NCBI GenBank assembly: GCA_002496475.1
Contig: DAJV01000014.1
Span: 3,267-13,482 of the forward strand
Source of the DNA: Vulcanisaeta sp. UBA163
GTDB lineage: Archaea > Thermoproteota > Thermoprotei > Thermoproteales > Thermocladiaceae
Length of the DNA stretch: 10,216 nucleotides
Reading direction: 5' to 3'
Positions 1 through 5,633 of the stretch are shown here, piece by piece. Each line of letters opens with the position of its first letter. Position 1 is the first letter of the stretch. The notes beneath the pieces are model-generated. The model made no database searches and was not told the DNA's origin. It saw nothing but the letters and a program-made list of their open reading frames with translations. A program made the translations under genes and the position numbers.

Positions 1-487
1 TTCCCAATGAAATATAGCAAGTCAAATATAAGTAGGGATAGTGTGGTTGATGAATAACCAGGACCTCCTTCAGTCAATACGTAGGGTATATCGAAATTAC
101 CCAATTGAAGCATAAAAATAACCAGAAATGCTGTAAGTACTATTTGAATATATAGGATAATGCAACGCCACTATGATACTGAGATATAGAGGCGCCATCG
201 ACTTGGGAAACCTCCTTAAGTTCCTTACTTATTGATTTAAGACCACCAATGATCACTAGGTATGCAAAGGATGTACTGCTCCATATGCCGAGAATGATGA
301 TAGTCCATATTGATAGACCAGGTATCGTAGTCATGTTTAACATTGGTATATGCAATAACTTGAATAGGTAGTAAAACGGTCCATACATTGGGTCAAAGAG
401 TGTATGCCATATCATTGATGATGAAATGAATGATATCGTATATGGTATAAGTATTATTAATGACATTGGTACTTGCCGCCTCATGGG
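1..487 (-). pseudogene. Truncated, frameshifted MalF-type sugar ABC transporter permease (runs off window)
   Basis: This is the remnant of an inner-membrane permease of the CUT1 (MalF/UgpA-like) carbohydrate ABC transporter family. Reading right to left, the frame opening with ATG at 484 gives hydrophobic helices and then the ATPase-docking EAA loop, seen as KEVSQVDGAS near 190-235, followed by VALSYI where functional proteins have ValxLeuPro. A TAG stop lies at 140-142. Immediately beyond it another frame continues the family pattern without interruption to base 1, including VLTEGGPGYSSTTLSL, which matches the conserved LTxGGPGxxTxxLS segment. A one-base loss in the A-rich stretch at about 141-148 explains the break and restores normal spacing between the EAA loop and the FDxxYVLT block. 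The first transmembrane helix and the rest of the normal N-terminus (about 80 residues) are absent. The gene therefore appears dead at both its front end and its middle. Confidence 0.8.
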
Positions 488-494
488 TAAACTA

Positions 495-891
495 TCAATC
501 CTGAAGCGTCATTAAATCGCTCATGTTGAATAGTGTGCCTATGTATGAATTAAGTGGCATTACGTATGGTACGAACCTTAATGAGGATTTTGATGTAAAT
601 TCAATGATATCATACTCTGTAGAGTGAGTCTCCAGGGCCGTTAATTCATTCGTAACATACTGACTAAATGGATATGTAATGACCTCGACGTTGACGTTTG
701 GGTGTTCATCATGGAATAATTGACCTGCGAACTGTATGAATTGGGCGGTAGTTCCTGAATAGGCAACAACGACTATTGTTACAGGCCTAGGCGCGGTTAC
801 TGTCTTAACATAGTAATGCGCCAATTGCGATTATTATCATAATTATGATGCCAATTATTGCTCAAGCAGTACGTGAAATACCCCTTCTCAC
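495..891 (-). pseudogene. Decayed N-terminal fragment of a sugar ABC transporter solute-binding protein
   Basis: This is the remnant of an extracytoplasmic CUT1-type (SBP_bac_1-like) solute-binding protein. Translation from GTG at 889-891 gives a basic start (RRGISR) and an Ile-rich signal anchor, but a TGA stop at 862-864 interrupts it, probably from a Trp codon. A second lesion, one extra base near 814-820, moves the reading frame. The longest open piece runs 824-495 and contains typical binding-protein sequence: VTIVVVAYSG, then FHDEHPNVNVEVITYPFSQY, then EYDIIEF and VPYVMPLNSY. It ends after about 110 residues, whereas family members have about 400-500. The next recognisable sequence, about ten bases on, is the middle of the permease gene, so a deletion removed the rest. 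The apparent ATG at 822-824 is only an internal Met created by frame choice. Confidence 0.8.
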
Positions 892-970
892 AATAATTAG
901 TTACTACCTTAATTATTAAGCGTTTCCTTAAATTAATAAAGTAGTTATATATTAATATAATATTAATGCA
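892..970 (-). promoter_or_regulatory. AT-rich intergenic region with likely promoter of the dead transporter operon
   Basis: This stretch between the metallo-beta-lactamase gene and the binding-protein remnant is almost entirely A/T. On the minus strand a TATA-like element (around 908-921) sits about 24-27 bases before the GTG at 891, as expected for a leaderless archaeal transcript, and another AT-rich element lies at 925-938. A 12-bp palindrome, TATATTAATATA, occupies 948-959. The assignment as promoter is by spacing only. Confidence 0.35.
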
Positions 971-1720
971 TTACTTCAGTTTCTGTATATCAACTGGTGT
1001 GCATGGTACCGGTATTATTATGTTAATACCCTGGGCATTACTTAATATGGGAGATTCCACGTAATAATGCACTGGCATTAAGTACTTAACACCAGCCTCT
1101 CTAGCTATTTGAATAGCTTCACTTGTTGTTGAATGACCGTGTAAGTGCGAAGCATCCTCAGTACCTGGATTTCCTGATGTTTCATGTATAAGTAATGTGC
1201 ATCCCTTGGCTAGATTCATAACATTCATGGACGGTCTTGTGTCACTACTATATGTAACACATGATCCGTTAAGTTCTTCGATCCTGAAGGCAAGCGATGG
1301 CACCGTGTGTTCTGTGGAGACTGCGGATATTTTATAACTATGATTTAGGAACACGGTCATTGGTTCAGGGCTTAAATCAATCGGGTGAAAGTCAATGACA
1401 GATAAGTACTGGGGTATTCCAAGGGCATCAAAGAGTTTAGGTAGATCTATATCCCTGGGTCCATAGACCTTGAGGGATTTGCCCACTGACCTTGCGTATA
1501 GGGCGAGTGTTGAAAGTCCCATTATGTGGTCCCCATGTCTATGCGTTATTAATATAAGGTCCATTTTATCAATATCAAAGCCACATATCCTCAATGCCCT
1601 ATACGTACATTCACCGGCATCAATTAATATCCTTGAATTACCAACCTCTATAATAAGAGATGTGTTGCCGAGTAATGGATTTGAGATCCAGCCGCCAACA
1701 CCAAGCGGTATTATCCTCAC
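971..1720 (-). CDS. RNase Z-like metallo-beta-lactamase fold hydrolase
   Basis: This is a soluble 249-residue metal-dependent hydrolase of the metallo-beta-lactamase superfamily, most like the RNase Z/ElaC branch, whose typical members cut the 3' trailer from tRNA precursors. The signature THRHGDH places zinc ligands at His60, His62, Asp64 and His65. Further ligands are likely His138 (STEHTVPS), Asp160 (SSDTRPS) and His218 (PVHYY). The block LLIHETSG (177-183) followed by HGHSTTSEAI (194-203) corresponds to the HEAT and HSTA motifs of RNase Z. The protein is short for an RNase Z (about 280-310), and I see no long glycine/proline exosite arm, so another substrate (RNA, phosphodiester or lactone) is possible. 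The start is GTG at 1718-1720. A TATA-like element 27 bases upstream supports this start on a leaderless transcript. No partner gene is tightly linked. Confidence 0.85.
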   Translation of the reverse strand: MRIIPLGVGGWISNPLLGNTSLIIEVGNSRILIDAGECTYRALRICGFDIDKMDLILITHRHGDHIMGLSTLALYARSVGKSLKVYGPRDIDLPKLFDALGIPQYLSVIDFHPIDLSPEPMTVFLNHSYKISAVSTEHTVPSLAFRIEELNGSCVTYSSDTRPSMNVMNLAKGCTLLIHETSGNPGTEDASHLHGHSTTSEAIQIAREAGVKYLMPVHYYVESPILSNAQGINIIIPVPCTPVDIQKLK

Positions 1721-1740
1721 AGGTAAGTATTAACAACAAG

Positions 1741-1753
1741 CCTTTATTAAAGG
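1741..1753 (-). promoter_or_regulatory. TATA-like box for the metallo-beta-lactamase gene
   Basis: The element CCTTTAATAAAGG on the minus strand is centred about 27 bases before the GTG at 1720, so transcription would begin at or next to the start codon. Its outer bases are also palindromic. Confidence 0.45.
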
Positions 1754-1768
1754 AGTAACTTAGTTAAT

Positions 1769-2089
1769 TCACGCTAGGAAAACTAGTTCGAGGATTGCGA
1801 ATATAGCGCCAATGATAGTCCACCAAGTAAACACTAGATTAAGGGCTGCAACGACAATACCCAAAGTCCTAGTCTCCGAATCACCTGGTCTTGATAAGAG
1901 TAGGACACCAGCACCTAGATTCAGTGTTGCAAATGCTATTGCAATGAATGTTAATGCCCAAGCAAACGTAGTTAGTATGCTGGGTATTGGCACCAATATT
2001 ATTGATGCAACACCAAGGAACAGCGCAGGCACCAGTAGGAATACCCCGGTAACCAGCATCAATATACCTGCAATCCTGGGTTCGTTCAT
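1769..2089 (-). CDS. Small four-helix membrane protein, unknown function
   Basis: I do not recognise this 106-residue protein beyond its being an integral membrane protein. Hydrophobic stretches lie at about 6-26, 27-40, 43-65 and 76-104, with a short polar loop RPGDSETR at 67-74 as the only clearly soluble part. It begins MNEPRIAG, and the first and last helices both follow an Arg-x-x-Gly-Ile pattern (RIAGI, RTLGI), which hints at an internal repeat as in small DUF-type four-helix proteins. I chose ATG at 2087-2089 over an in-frame TTG twelve bases upstream, because a clear TATA box (2111-2118) lies 25-27 bases before this ATG. The gene follows the epimerase gene on the same strand, but its promoter abuts that gene's stop codon, so it is probably transcribed alone. 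Confidence 0.75.
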   Translation of the reverse strand: MNEPRIAGILMLVTGVFLLVPALFLGVASIILVPIPSILTTFAWALTFIAIAFATLNLGAGVLLLSRPGDSETRTLGIVVAALNLVFTWWTIIGAIFAILELVFLA

Positions 2090-2110
2090 CAAGATAAACA
2101 ATACCAGCGA

Positions 2111-2118
2111 TTTATATA
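2111..2118 (-). promoter_or_regulatory. TATA box for the small membrane protein gene
   Basis: TATATAAA on the minus strand is about 25-27 bases before the ATG at 2089 and directly follows the stop codon of the epimerase gene (2120-2122). It decides in favour of the ATG start over the upstream TTG and suggests a leaderless mRNA. Confidence 0.5.
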
Positions 2119-2119
2119 C

Positions 2120-3076
2120 TTAATACCCGTAAGCTCTCCTAATCCAATTAACAATCTCTTTAACGCCAATATCAATTGCTGGCTCAATATTTCCTAAAAC
2201 CTTCCTCGTACTTTCACAATCATACTGTACATTAACATACTTAAGCAATGACCTAGCACCACTGGGTAGAAATAGACCAACAAGACCTGGCGGTAATGGT
2301 ACCCTAATTCCATTAGTGCCTATATACCTAGCCATTAACTCCGCGAAGTCCTCAAGACTATACATTGCGCATTCAGTTGCATAAAGAAATGCATTCCTGT
2401 ACCCCTCACTAACTGCGACCTTCTCGAGCAGTTGCACTAAGTAACCAACATAAATCGCGCTCACAAAGCCTTTAATACTCGGTATTACCCCCATCCTCAC
2501 CAGCCTATAGAGACTTAGGAACTCATTGTGATCATTATAATAACCATAAACTAATGTCGGTCTAATAATGATATAATTGAGCCCCTCATTATCGAATTCC
2601 TTGATCGTCCTTTCTCCATCACACTTAGACCTTTCATAATCACTCCTTGGATTCACATATGAATAATCACAATGCCTAGGCTCCTCTTTTATGAATTTAC
2701 CGGTCTTCCCTGAGACAGCTGATGCACTTATGTGTATTAATTTTATCGACTTATCAATGCTCAATATTGCCCTTGCAATATTACGAGGAACCTCTACATG
2801 TGCATTCCACAATTCACCCCATGAACCACCTAGTAAACCAACGGTATTAAATACATAGTTGGGTTTCACATTATTAATAAGCTTCAGTAGGTCTTCGTAA
2901 TTACTTGGATCAAGCCTATACGGCTTTACATTTAGTTCAAGTAGGTCCTTCATCATTATTGCTTTGCTTCCATGCACCGATCTATATGTTATATAAACAT
3001 CAAATCCCTTATCGACCAGGTACTTAGCTAGGTTAGTCGATATAAACCCAAGTCCAATAATAAGGGTTCTTTCCAT
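2120..3076 (-). CDS. NAD(P)-dependent sugar epimerase/reductase-like protein (extended SDR)
   Basis: This is a cytoplasmic 318-residue member of the extended short-chain dehydrogenase/reductase superfamily, which typically acts on nucleotide sugars (epimerases, dehydratases, RmlD-type reductases) or related carbonyl compounds. The N-terminus is the Rossmann dinucleotide site with the core GLGFIS (8-13). Canonical members read GxxGxxG, and here the first and third glycines are Ile7 and Ser13, so cofactor binding may be altered. The catalytic set is otherwise intact: Ser117/Ser119 in HISASAVSG and the Tyr147-x3-Lys151 pair in YERSK. IIIRPTLVYG (about 168-177) is the usual substrate-side motif following the active site. 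The start is ATG at 3074-3076, with the TATA-like TAATTAAATT about 27 bases upstream. It is divergent from the MFS exporter gene, and the substrate cannot be named from sequence. Confidence 0.88.
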   Translation of the reverse strand: MERTLIIGLGFISTNLAKYLVDKGFDVYITYRSVHGSKAIMMKDLLELNVKPYRLDPSNYEDLLKLINNVKPNYVFNTVGLLGGSWGELWNAHVEVPRNIARAILSIDKSIKLIHISASAVSGKTGKFIKEEPRHCDYSYVNPRSDYERSKCDGERTIKEFDNEGLNYIIIRPTLVYGYYNDHNEFLSLYRLVRMGVIPSIKGFVSAIYVGYLVQLLEKVAVSEGYRNAFLYATECAMYSLEDFAELMARYIGTNGIRVPLPPGLVGLFLPSGARSLLKYVNVQYDCESTRKVLGNIEPAIDIGVKEIVNWIRRAYGY

Positions 3077-3094
3077 AATGTCCTATTTATGACA

Positions 3095-3164
3095 ATATGA
3101 TAATTAAATTTTTCTCTAAATAAAGAAAATATCTAATGCTGCTAACAAAGAAGGTTTTATAAAT
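3095..3164. promoter_or_regulatory. Divergent promoter region between SDR and MFS genes
   Basis: Two TATA-like elements face opposite ways within the 114-bp gap. TAATTAAATT at 3101-3110 serves the SDR gene (ATG 3076). TTTTATAAATA at about 3155-3165 serves the MFS gene and is about 28-30 bases before its ATG at 3191. Both imply leaderless transcripts. The middle of the gap, about 3111-3150, shows no clear repeat. Confidence 0.5.
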
Positions 3165-3190
3165 ATTTGGTAGCCGTAGGGCATAGTCGT

Positions 3191-5272
3191 ATGCAGAAGG
3201 AATTGTGGGCTTCAATAAGTGAGGATCAGAGAAGGTCAGTATTAATAAACGCCTTCCTTGGGGCGCTGCTGGGATCAATGAATGTTTCATCAGTTGTGAT
3301 TGCACTACCCGCAATACTAAGGGGCATTGGTCTCAGTATTAATTCATCCATAGGCTTCATGATAATGTCATGGATAATGTTCGCGTATCCACTAGTGATG
3401 GCAATAACAGTGGCTCTCATTGGCAGGCTCTCAGACATGTATGGTAGGGGTAGGGTATTCACCATAGGCGATATAGTATTTACAGTTTCATCACTGCTCC
3501 TAGGCTTGACGCCAGGTTACGGAGCAATTGCAGGATTTCAGTTAGTTGCCTATAGGTTTATCCAGGGCTTGGGAGGCGCAATGATGTTTGGTAATAGTGC
3601 TGCATTAATAACCGATGTATATCCACCAGAACGTAGGGGCGTGGCTCAGGGAGTAGTCGGGATATCATTTAGTGCAGGCAGCGTGTTTGGATTGGTGGTT
3701 GGCGGTTTACTAGCCACTATAAACTGGAGATGGGTATTTCTATTCAATGCACCAATAGGAATCATCAGTATTATATGGGCCTACAAGAGCGTTTACAAAT
3801 TACCATCAGGCCTTACTAGGGCTAAGATTGACTGGGTCGGTGCATCATTACTAACGATATCCCTAGTATTGTTACTCATGGGGTTAATGCTATCTATGAT
3901 GCCCTACGGAGGATCATCACTCGGCTGGGGTAATCCAATGGTTTGGGTATTACTTGGTGTTGGCGGTGTCTTGTTCGCTTCATTATTCGTCATTGAGGCT
4001 AGGATCACTGAGCCAATACTCAGGGTTAGATTATTTAAGATTAGACAATTTACATACGGTGTAGTAAGCAGTCTCTTCCTATTCCTAGCTCAGGGAGCCA
4101 ATGTCTTCGTCTTATCACTACTCCTTCAGGCAATTTACCTGCCGCTTCACGGCATACCCTATACCGACACACCACTATGGGCAGGGATATACCTAATACC
4201 AAGTAGTATTGCCAATGCAATATTCGCTCCAATTGGTGGTAAACTACTGAATAAGTTTGGCGCAAGGGTAGTATCAACAATAGGCGCTGTACTACTCGGA
4301 ATTAGCTTTGAATTACTAACACTACTGCCAATAACAAACTTCAGCTATGTCTGGTTCGCAGTAATACTGTTCATAATGGGCATTGGTTCAGGACTGTTCC
4401 AATCGCCAAACTTAGTATCAATCCTGAGCGCAGTACCGCCGACCGAGAGATCCGCTGCCTCTGGGCTTAGATCGGCCATGCAAAACATAGGCCTATTAAT
4501 GAGCTTCGCGATATTCCTAACGCTAATACTCACGGGGGCATCAACGGTACTAACGCAGTCGATATACAGGGCATTGCTGGGCGCAGGTGTCCCCATGGCT
4601 GATGCCGAGAAGTTGGTTTCAATACCGCCAGTCTATGCATTATTTGCCGCATTCCTGGGTTACGACCCGATAAAAACCCTTGTTGAGCAGGCAGGAATTT
4701 CGCTACCAAGTAGCGTATTTAGCAATATCGATAAGCTAACCTTCTTCCCAAGCGCAATAGCGCCGGCTATGGCTGTTGGATTCTACTACGCCTACCACAC
4801 GGCCGCCATACTAGCTGTGCTGGCTGCAGTATTCTCATACCTAAGGGGCAGGGAGGCATTCCACCATCAGCAGGTTGTTGAGACTGTGCAGGTAAGCACC
4901 AATAAGGCAGTTAAGGTTGTTGAACAAGTCAAAACAATAGATCCAGTGAGCAGCAATAAGCTCGTTAATGGAGATGGCAGGGACATTGACATTAAGTCTG
5001 ACTCGGTGCTAAGGAAGGTTTATGCGGCTTACCTATTAATGAATACTGAGCTGAGTGAGACCGTGTTGAGTAATATATCAAGTAAGGAACTCGTATATGC
5101 CATAGCAGCTATGTCGGGATTACCTGATTGGTTTATAGAATTTGTGAATAATATCGATGATTGCCAATTCGGTAATTCGACAATAGAATCATTGATTAAG
5201 TATGTGAATGTACCTGGTTGGTTAAGCGAAGTAATTAATGGTTGGTTAAAGGTAAAATCATCTAATAAGTGA
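3191..5272 (+). CDS. DHA2-family (EmrB/QacA-like) MFS drug:H+ antiporter with extra C-terminal domain
   Basis: This is a membrane exporter of the major facilitator superfamily, 14-helix DHA2 type, whose members expel drugs or metabolites using the proton gradient. Motif A is visible as GRLSDMYGRGR (78-88) between helices 2 and 3. RFIQGLGG (from 122) carries the motif B arginine. PPERRGVAQG (145-154) leads into GSVFGLVVGG, the antiporter motif C region with its usual proline replaced. A second-half motif A-like stretch and GIGSGLFQSPN precede a long loop between the last two helices. The final helix ends near residue 550. The remaining roughly 143 residues are hydrophilic, with a His/Gln/Val/Lys-rich linker and then a helical segment rich in Leu, Ile and Asn, unusual for the family. 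I chose ATG at 3191 (693 aa). An in-frame TTG at 3167 lies too close to the TATA box. The gene appears monocistronic. Confidence 0.9.
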   Translation: MQKELWASISEDQRRSVLINAFLGALLGSMNVSSVVIALPAILRGIGLSINSSIGFMIMSWIMFAYPLVMAITVALIGRLSDMYGRGRVFTIGDIVFTVSSLLLGLTPGYGAIAGFQLVAYRFIQGLGGAMMFGNSAALITDVYPPERRGVAQGVVGISFSAGSVFGLVVGGLLATINWRWVFLFNAPIGIISIIWAYKSVYKLPSGLTRAKIDWVGASLLTISLVLLLMGLMLSMMPYGGSSLGWGNPMVWVLLGVGGVLFASLFVIEARITEPILRVRLFKIRQFTYGVVSSLFLFLAQGANVFVLSLLLQAIYLPLHGIPYTDTPLWAGIYLIPSSIANAIFAPIGGKLLNKFGARVVSTIGAVLLGISFELLTLLPITNFSYVWFAVILFIMGIGSGLFQSPNLVSILSAVPPTERSAASGLRSAMQNIGLLMSFAIFLTLILTGASTVLTQSIYRALLGAGVPMADAEKLVSIPPVYALFAAFLGYDPIKTLVEQAGISLPSSVFSNIDKLTFFPSAIAPAMAVGFYYAYHTAAILAVLAAVFSYLRGREAFHHQQVVETVQVSTNKAVKVVEQVKTIDPVSSNKLVNGDGRDIDIKSDSVLRKVYAAYLLMNTELSETVLSNISSKELVYAIAAMSGLPDWFIEFVNNIDDCQFGNSTIESLIKYVNVPGWLSEVINGWLKVKSSNK

Positions 5273-5281
5273 TTACCTAGA

Positions 5282-5322
5282 ATATTTTTAGGGTTATGTT
5301 AGTTTTATAAAAACATTATTTT
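5282..5322. terminator. Probable bidirectional T-rich terminator
   Basis: Between the MFS stop codon (5270-5272) and the end of the small minus-strand gene (5336) are ATTTTTAG (5284-5291), TTTTATAAAA (5303-5312, a 10-bp palindrome whose A-rich half gives a T-run on the minus strand) and ATTATTTTC. Archaeal transcription ends at such T-runs, so this could terminate both converging genes. The palindrome could also be read as a TATA box, but nothing coding follows at the right distance. Confidence 0.4.
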
Positions 5323-5335
5323 CAACTTCTAAATA

Positions 5336-5479
5336 TTATAGATACAACATATATGCCCTATTACCACTCCATATGACTACTCTGCCATCTCTTAAGTACT
5401 CGACTACTGTGTATCCCTTGTATATTCTTCTTTCCGTATTTACTTGGTTATTCTGCGATTTGTTTTTAGTCATGAACAT
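5336..5479 (-). CDS. Possible small basic protein, 47 aa, unknown function
   Basis: A short gene is likely here in an otherwise unexplained 361-base gap. The frame is open for about 70 codons (5336-5545). Two Met codons start it, at 5479 and 5473. I chose 5479 because GGTGAT, a good match to the archaeal Shine-Dalgarno consensus, ends six bases upstream. The same sequence and spacing precede the gene at 8630. The product begins with a polar Lys/Asn/Gln-rich stretch (residues 3-14), then ERRIYKGYTV and a segment of alternating hydrophobic and charged residues with RDGR and SGNR turns, ending in YMLYL. This pattern suggests a small beta-sheet protein with no membrane helix, no cysteines and a basic charge. 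I recognise no family. It is divergent from the IPP isomerase gene, and two inverted repeats lie before it. It could be a chance reading frame. Confidence 0.5.
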   Translation of the reverse strand: MFMTKNKSQNNQVNTERRIYKGYTVVEYLRDGRVVIWSGNRAYMLYL

Positions 5480-5485
5480 TTTCTT

Positions 5486-5491
5486 ATCACC
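5486..5491 (-). promoter_or_regulatory. Ribosome-binding site of the small minus-strand gene
   Basis: GGTGAT on the minus strand, six bases before the ATG at 5479. It matches the GGAGGTGAT consensus complementary to the archaeal 16S rRNA 3' end and is the main argument for this start. If correct, the mRNA is leadered, unlike most other genes here. Confidence 0.5.
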
Positions 5492-5497
5492 GAATTG

Positions 5498-5513
5498 AGA
5501 AAAGAGCTTTTCT
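5498..5513. repeat. 16-bp inverted repeat AGAAAAG-AG-CTTTTCT
   Basis: Seven-base perfectly complementary arms are separated by two bases, just upstream of the GGTGAT ribosome-binding site of the small gene. As DNA it has the form of a dimeric-regulator operator. The two-base centre is too small for an RNA hairpin loop. Function is inferred from position only. Confidence 0.4.
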
Positions 5514-5543
5514 GTTAATAAATTTATATTGTGGAATGGGTTT

Positions 5544-5559
5544 AATCAATATATTGATT
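5544..5559. repeat. 16-bp perfect palindrome AATCAATATATTGATT, possible operator
   Basis: A perfectly self-complementary 16-mer lies in the gap between the small minus-strand gene and the IPP isomerase gene. It sits next to a strong bidirectional TATA-like sequence (5564-5575). On the minus strand that box would place the transcription start near 5543, putting the palindrome between box and start, a typical archaeal repressor position. On the plus strand it would overlap the BRE position just upstream of the box. Confidence 0.5.
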
Positions 5560-5563
5560 CCTA

Positions 5564-5610
5564 ATATTTATATATGCTATGTATTGTTATGAACCTAGTT
5601 AAGTTTTTAT
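5564..5610. promoter_or_regulatory. Promoter elements before the IPP isomerase gene
   Basis: GTTTTTAT at 5603-5610 is a weak TATA-like element centred 27 bases before the isomerase ATG at 5634, consistent with a leaderless mRNA. The stronger AATATTTATATAT at 5563-5575 could drive transcription either way: plus, with a leader of about 36 bases that shows no Shine-Dalgarno, or minus, towards the small gene. No other feature is visible from 5576 to 5633. Confidence 0.4.
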
Positions 5611-5633
5611 TCTCGTAATCGACCTACGTCTAA

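Noticed and set aside
160..178. Frameshift in the permease placed at 168-178 (giving a WRCIIL reading)
   Set aside because: The original frame keeps VALSYI, matching the family's ValxLeuPro block with correct spacing, so the break is better placed at 141-148.
940..970. TATATTAATATA palindrome and neighbouring AT repeats as an operator or origin element
   Set aside because: Simple AT-rich DNA at a gene end yields such palindromes readily. There are no repeated longer units or adjoining replication genes.
2087..2101. TTG at 2101 as start of the small membrane protein
   Set aside because: It is only about 13 bases from the TATA box centre. ATG at 2089 fits the spacing.
1470..2123. Plus-strand open frames at 1470-1733 and 1812-2123
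   Set aside because: Both lie antisense to better-supported minus-strand genes and show no motif, ribosome-binding site or TATA box in the right place.
3167..3190. TTG at 3167 as start of the MFS protein
   Set aside because: It lies only a few bases from the TATA box and so would not be transcribed. ATG at 3191 is at the normal distance.
3087..3465. Minus-strand frames across the MFS promoter and 5' end
   Set aside because: They overlap the promoter and conserved start of the MFS gene, and no family resemblance or start signal is seen.
5574..5618. 14-codon plus-strand frame upstream of fni, possible leader peptide
   Set aside because: No ribosome-binding site, and the fni TATA element lies inside it. 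Such a frame is expected by chance.
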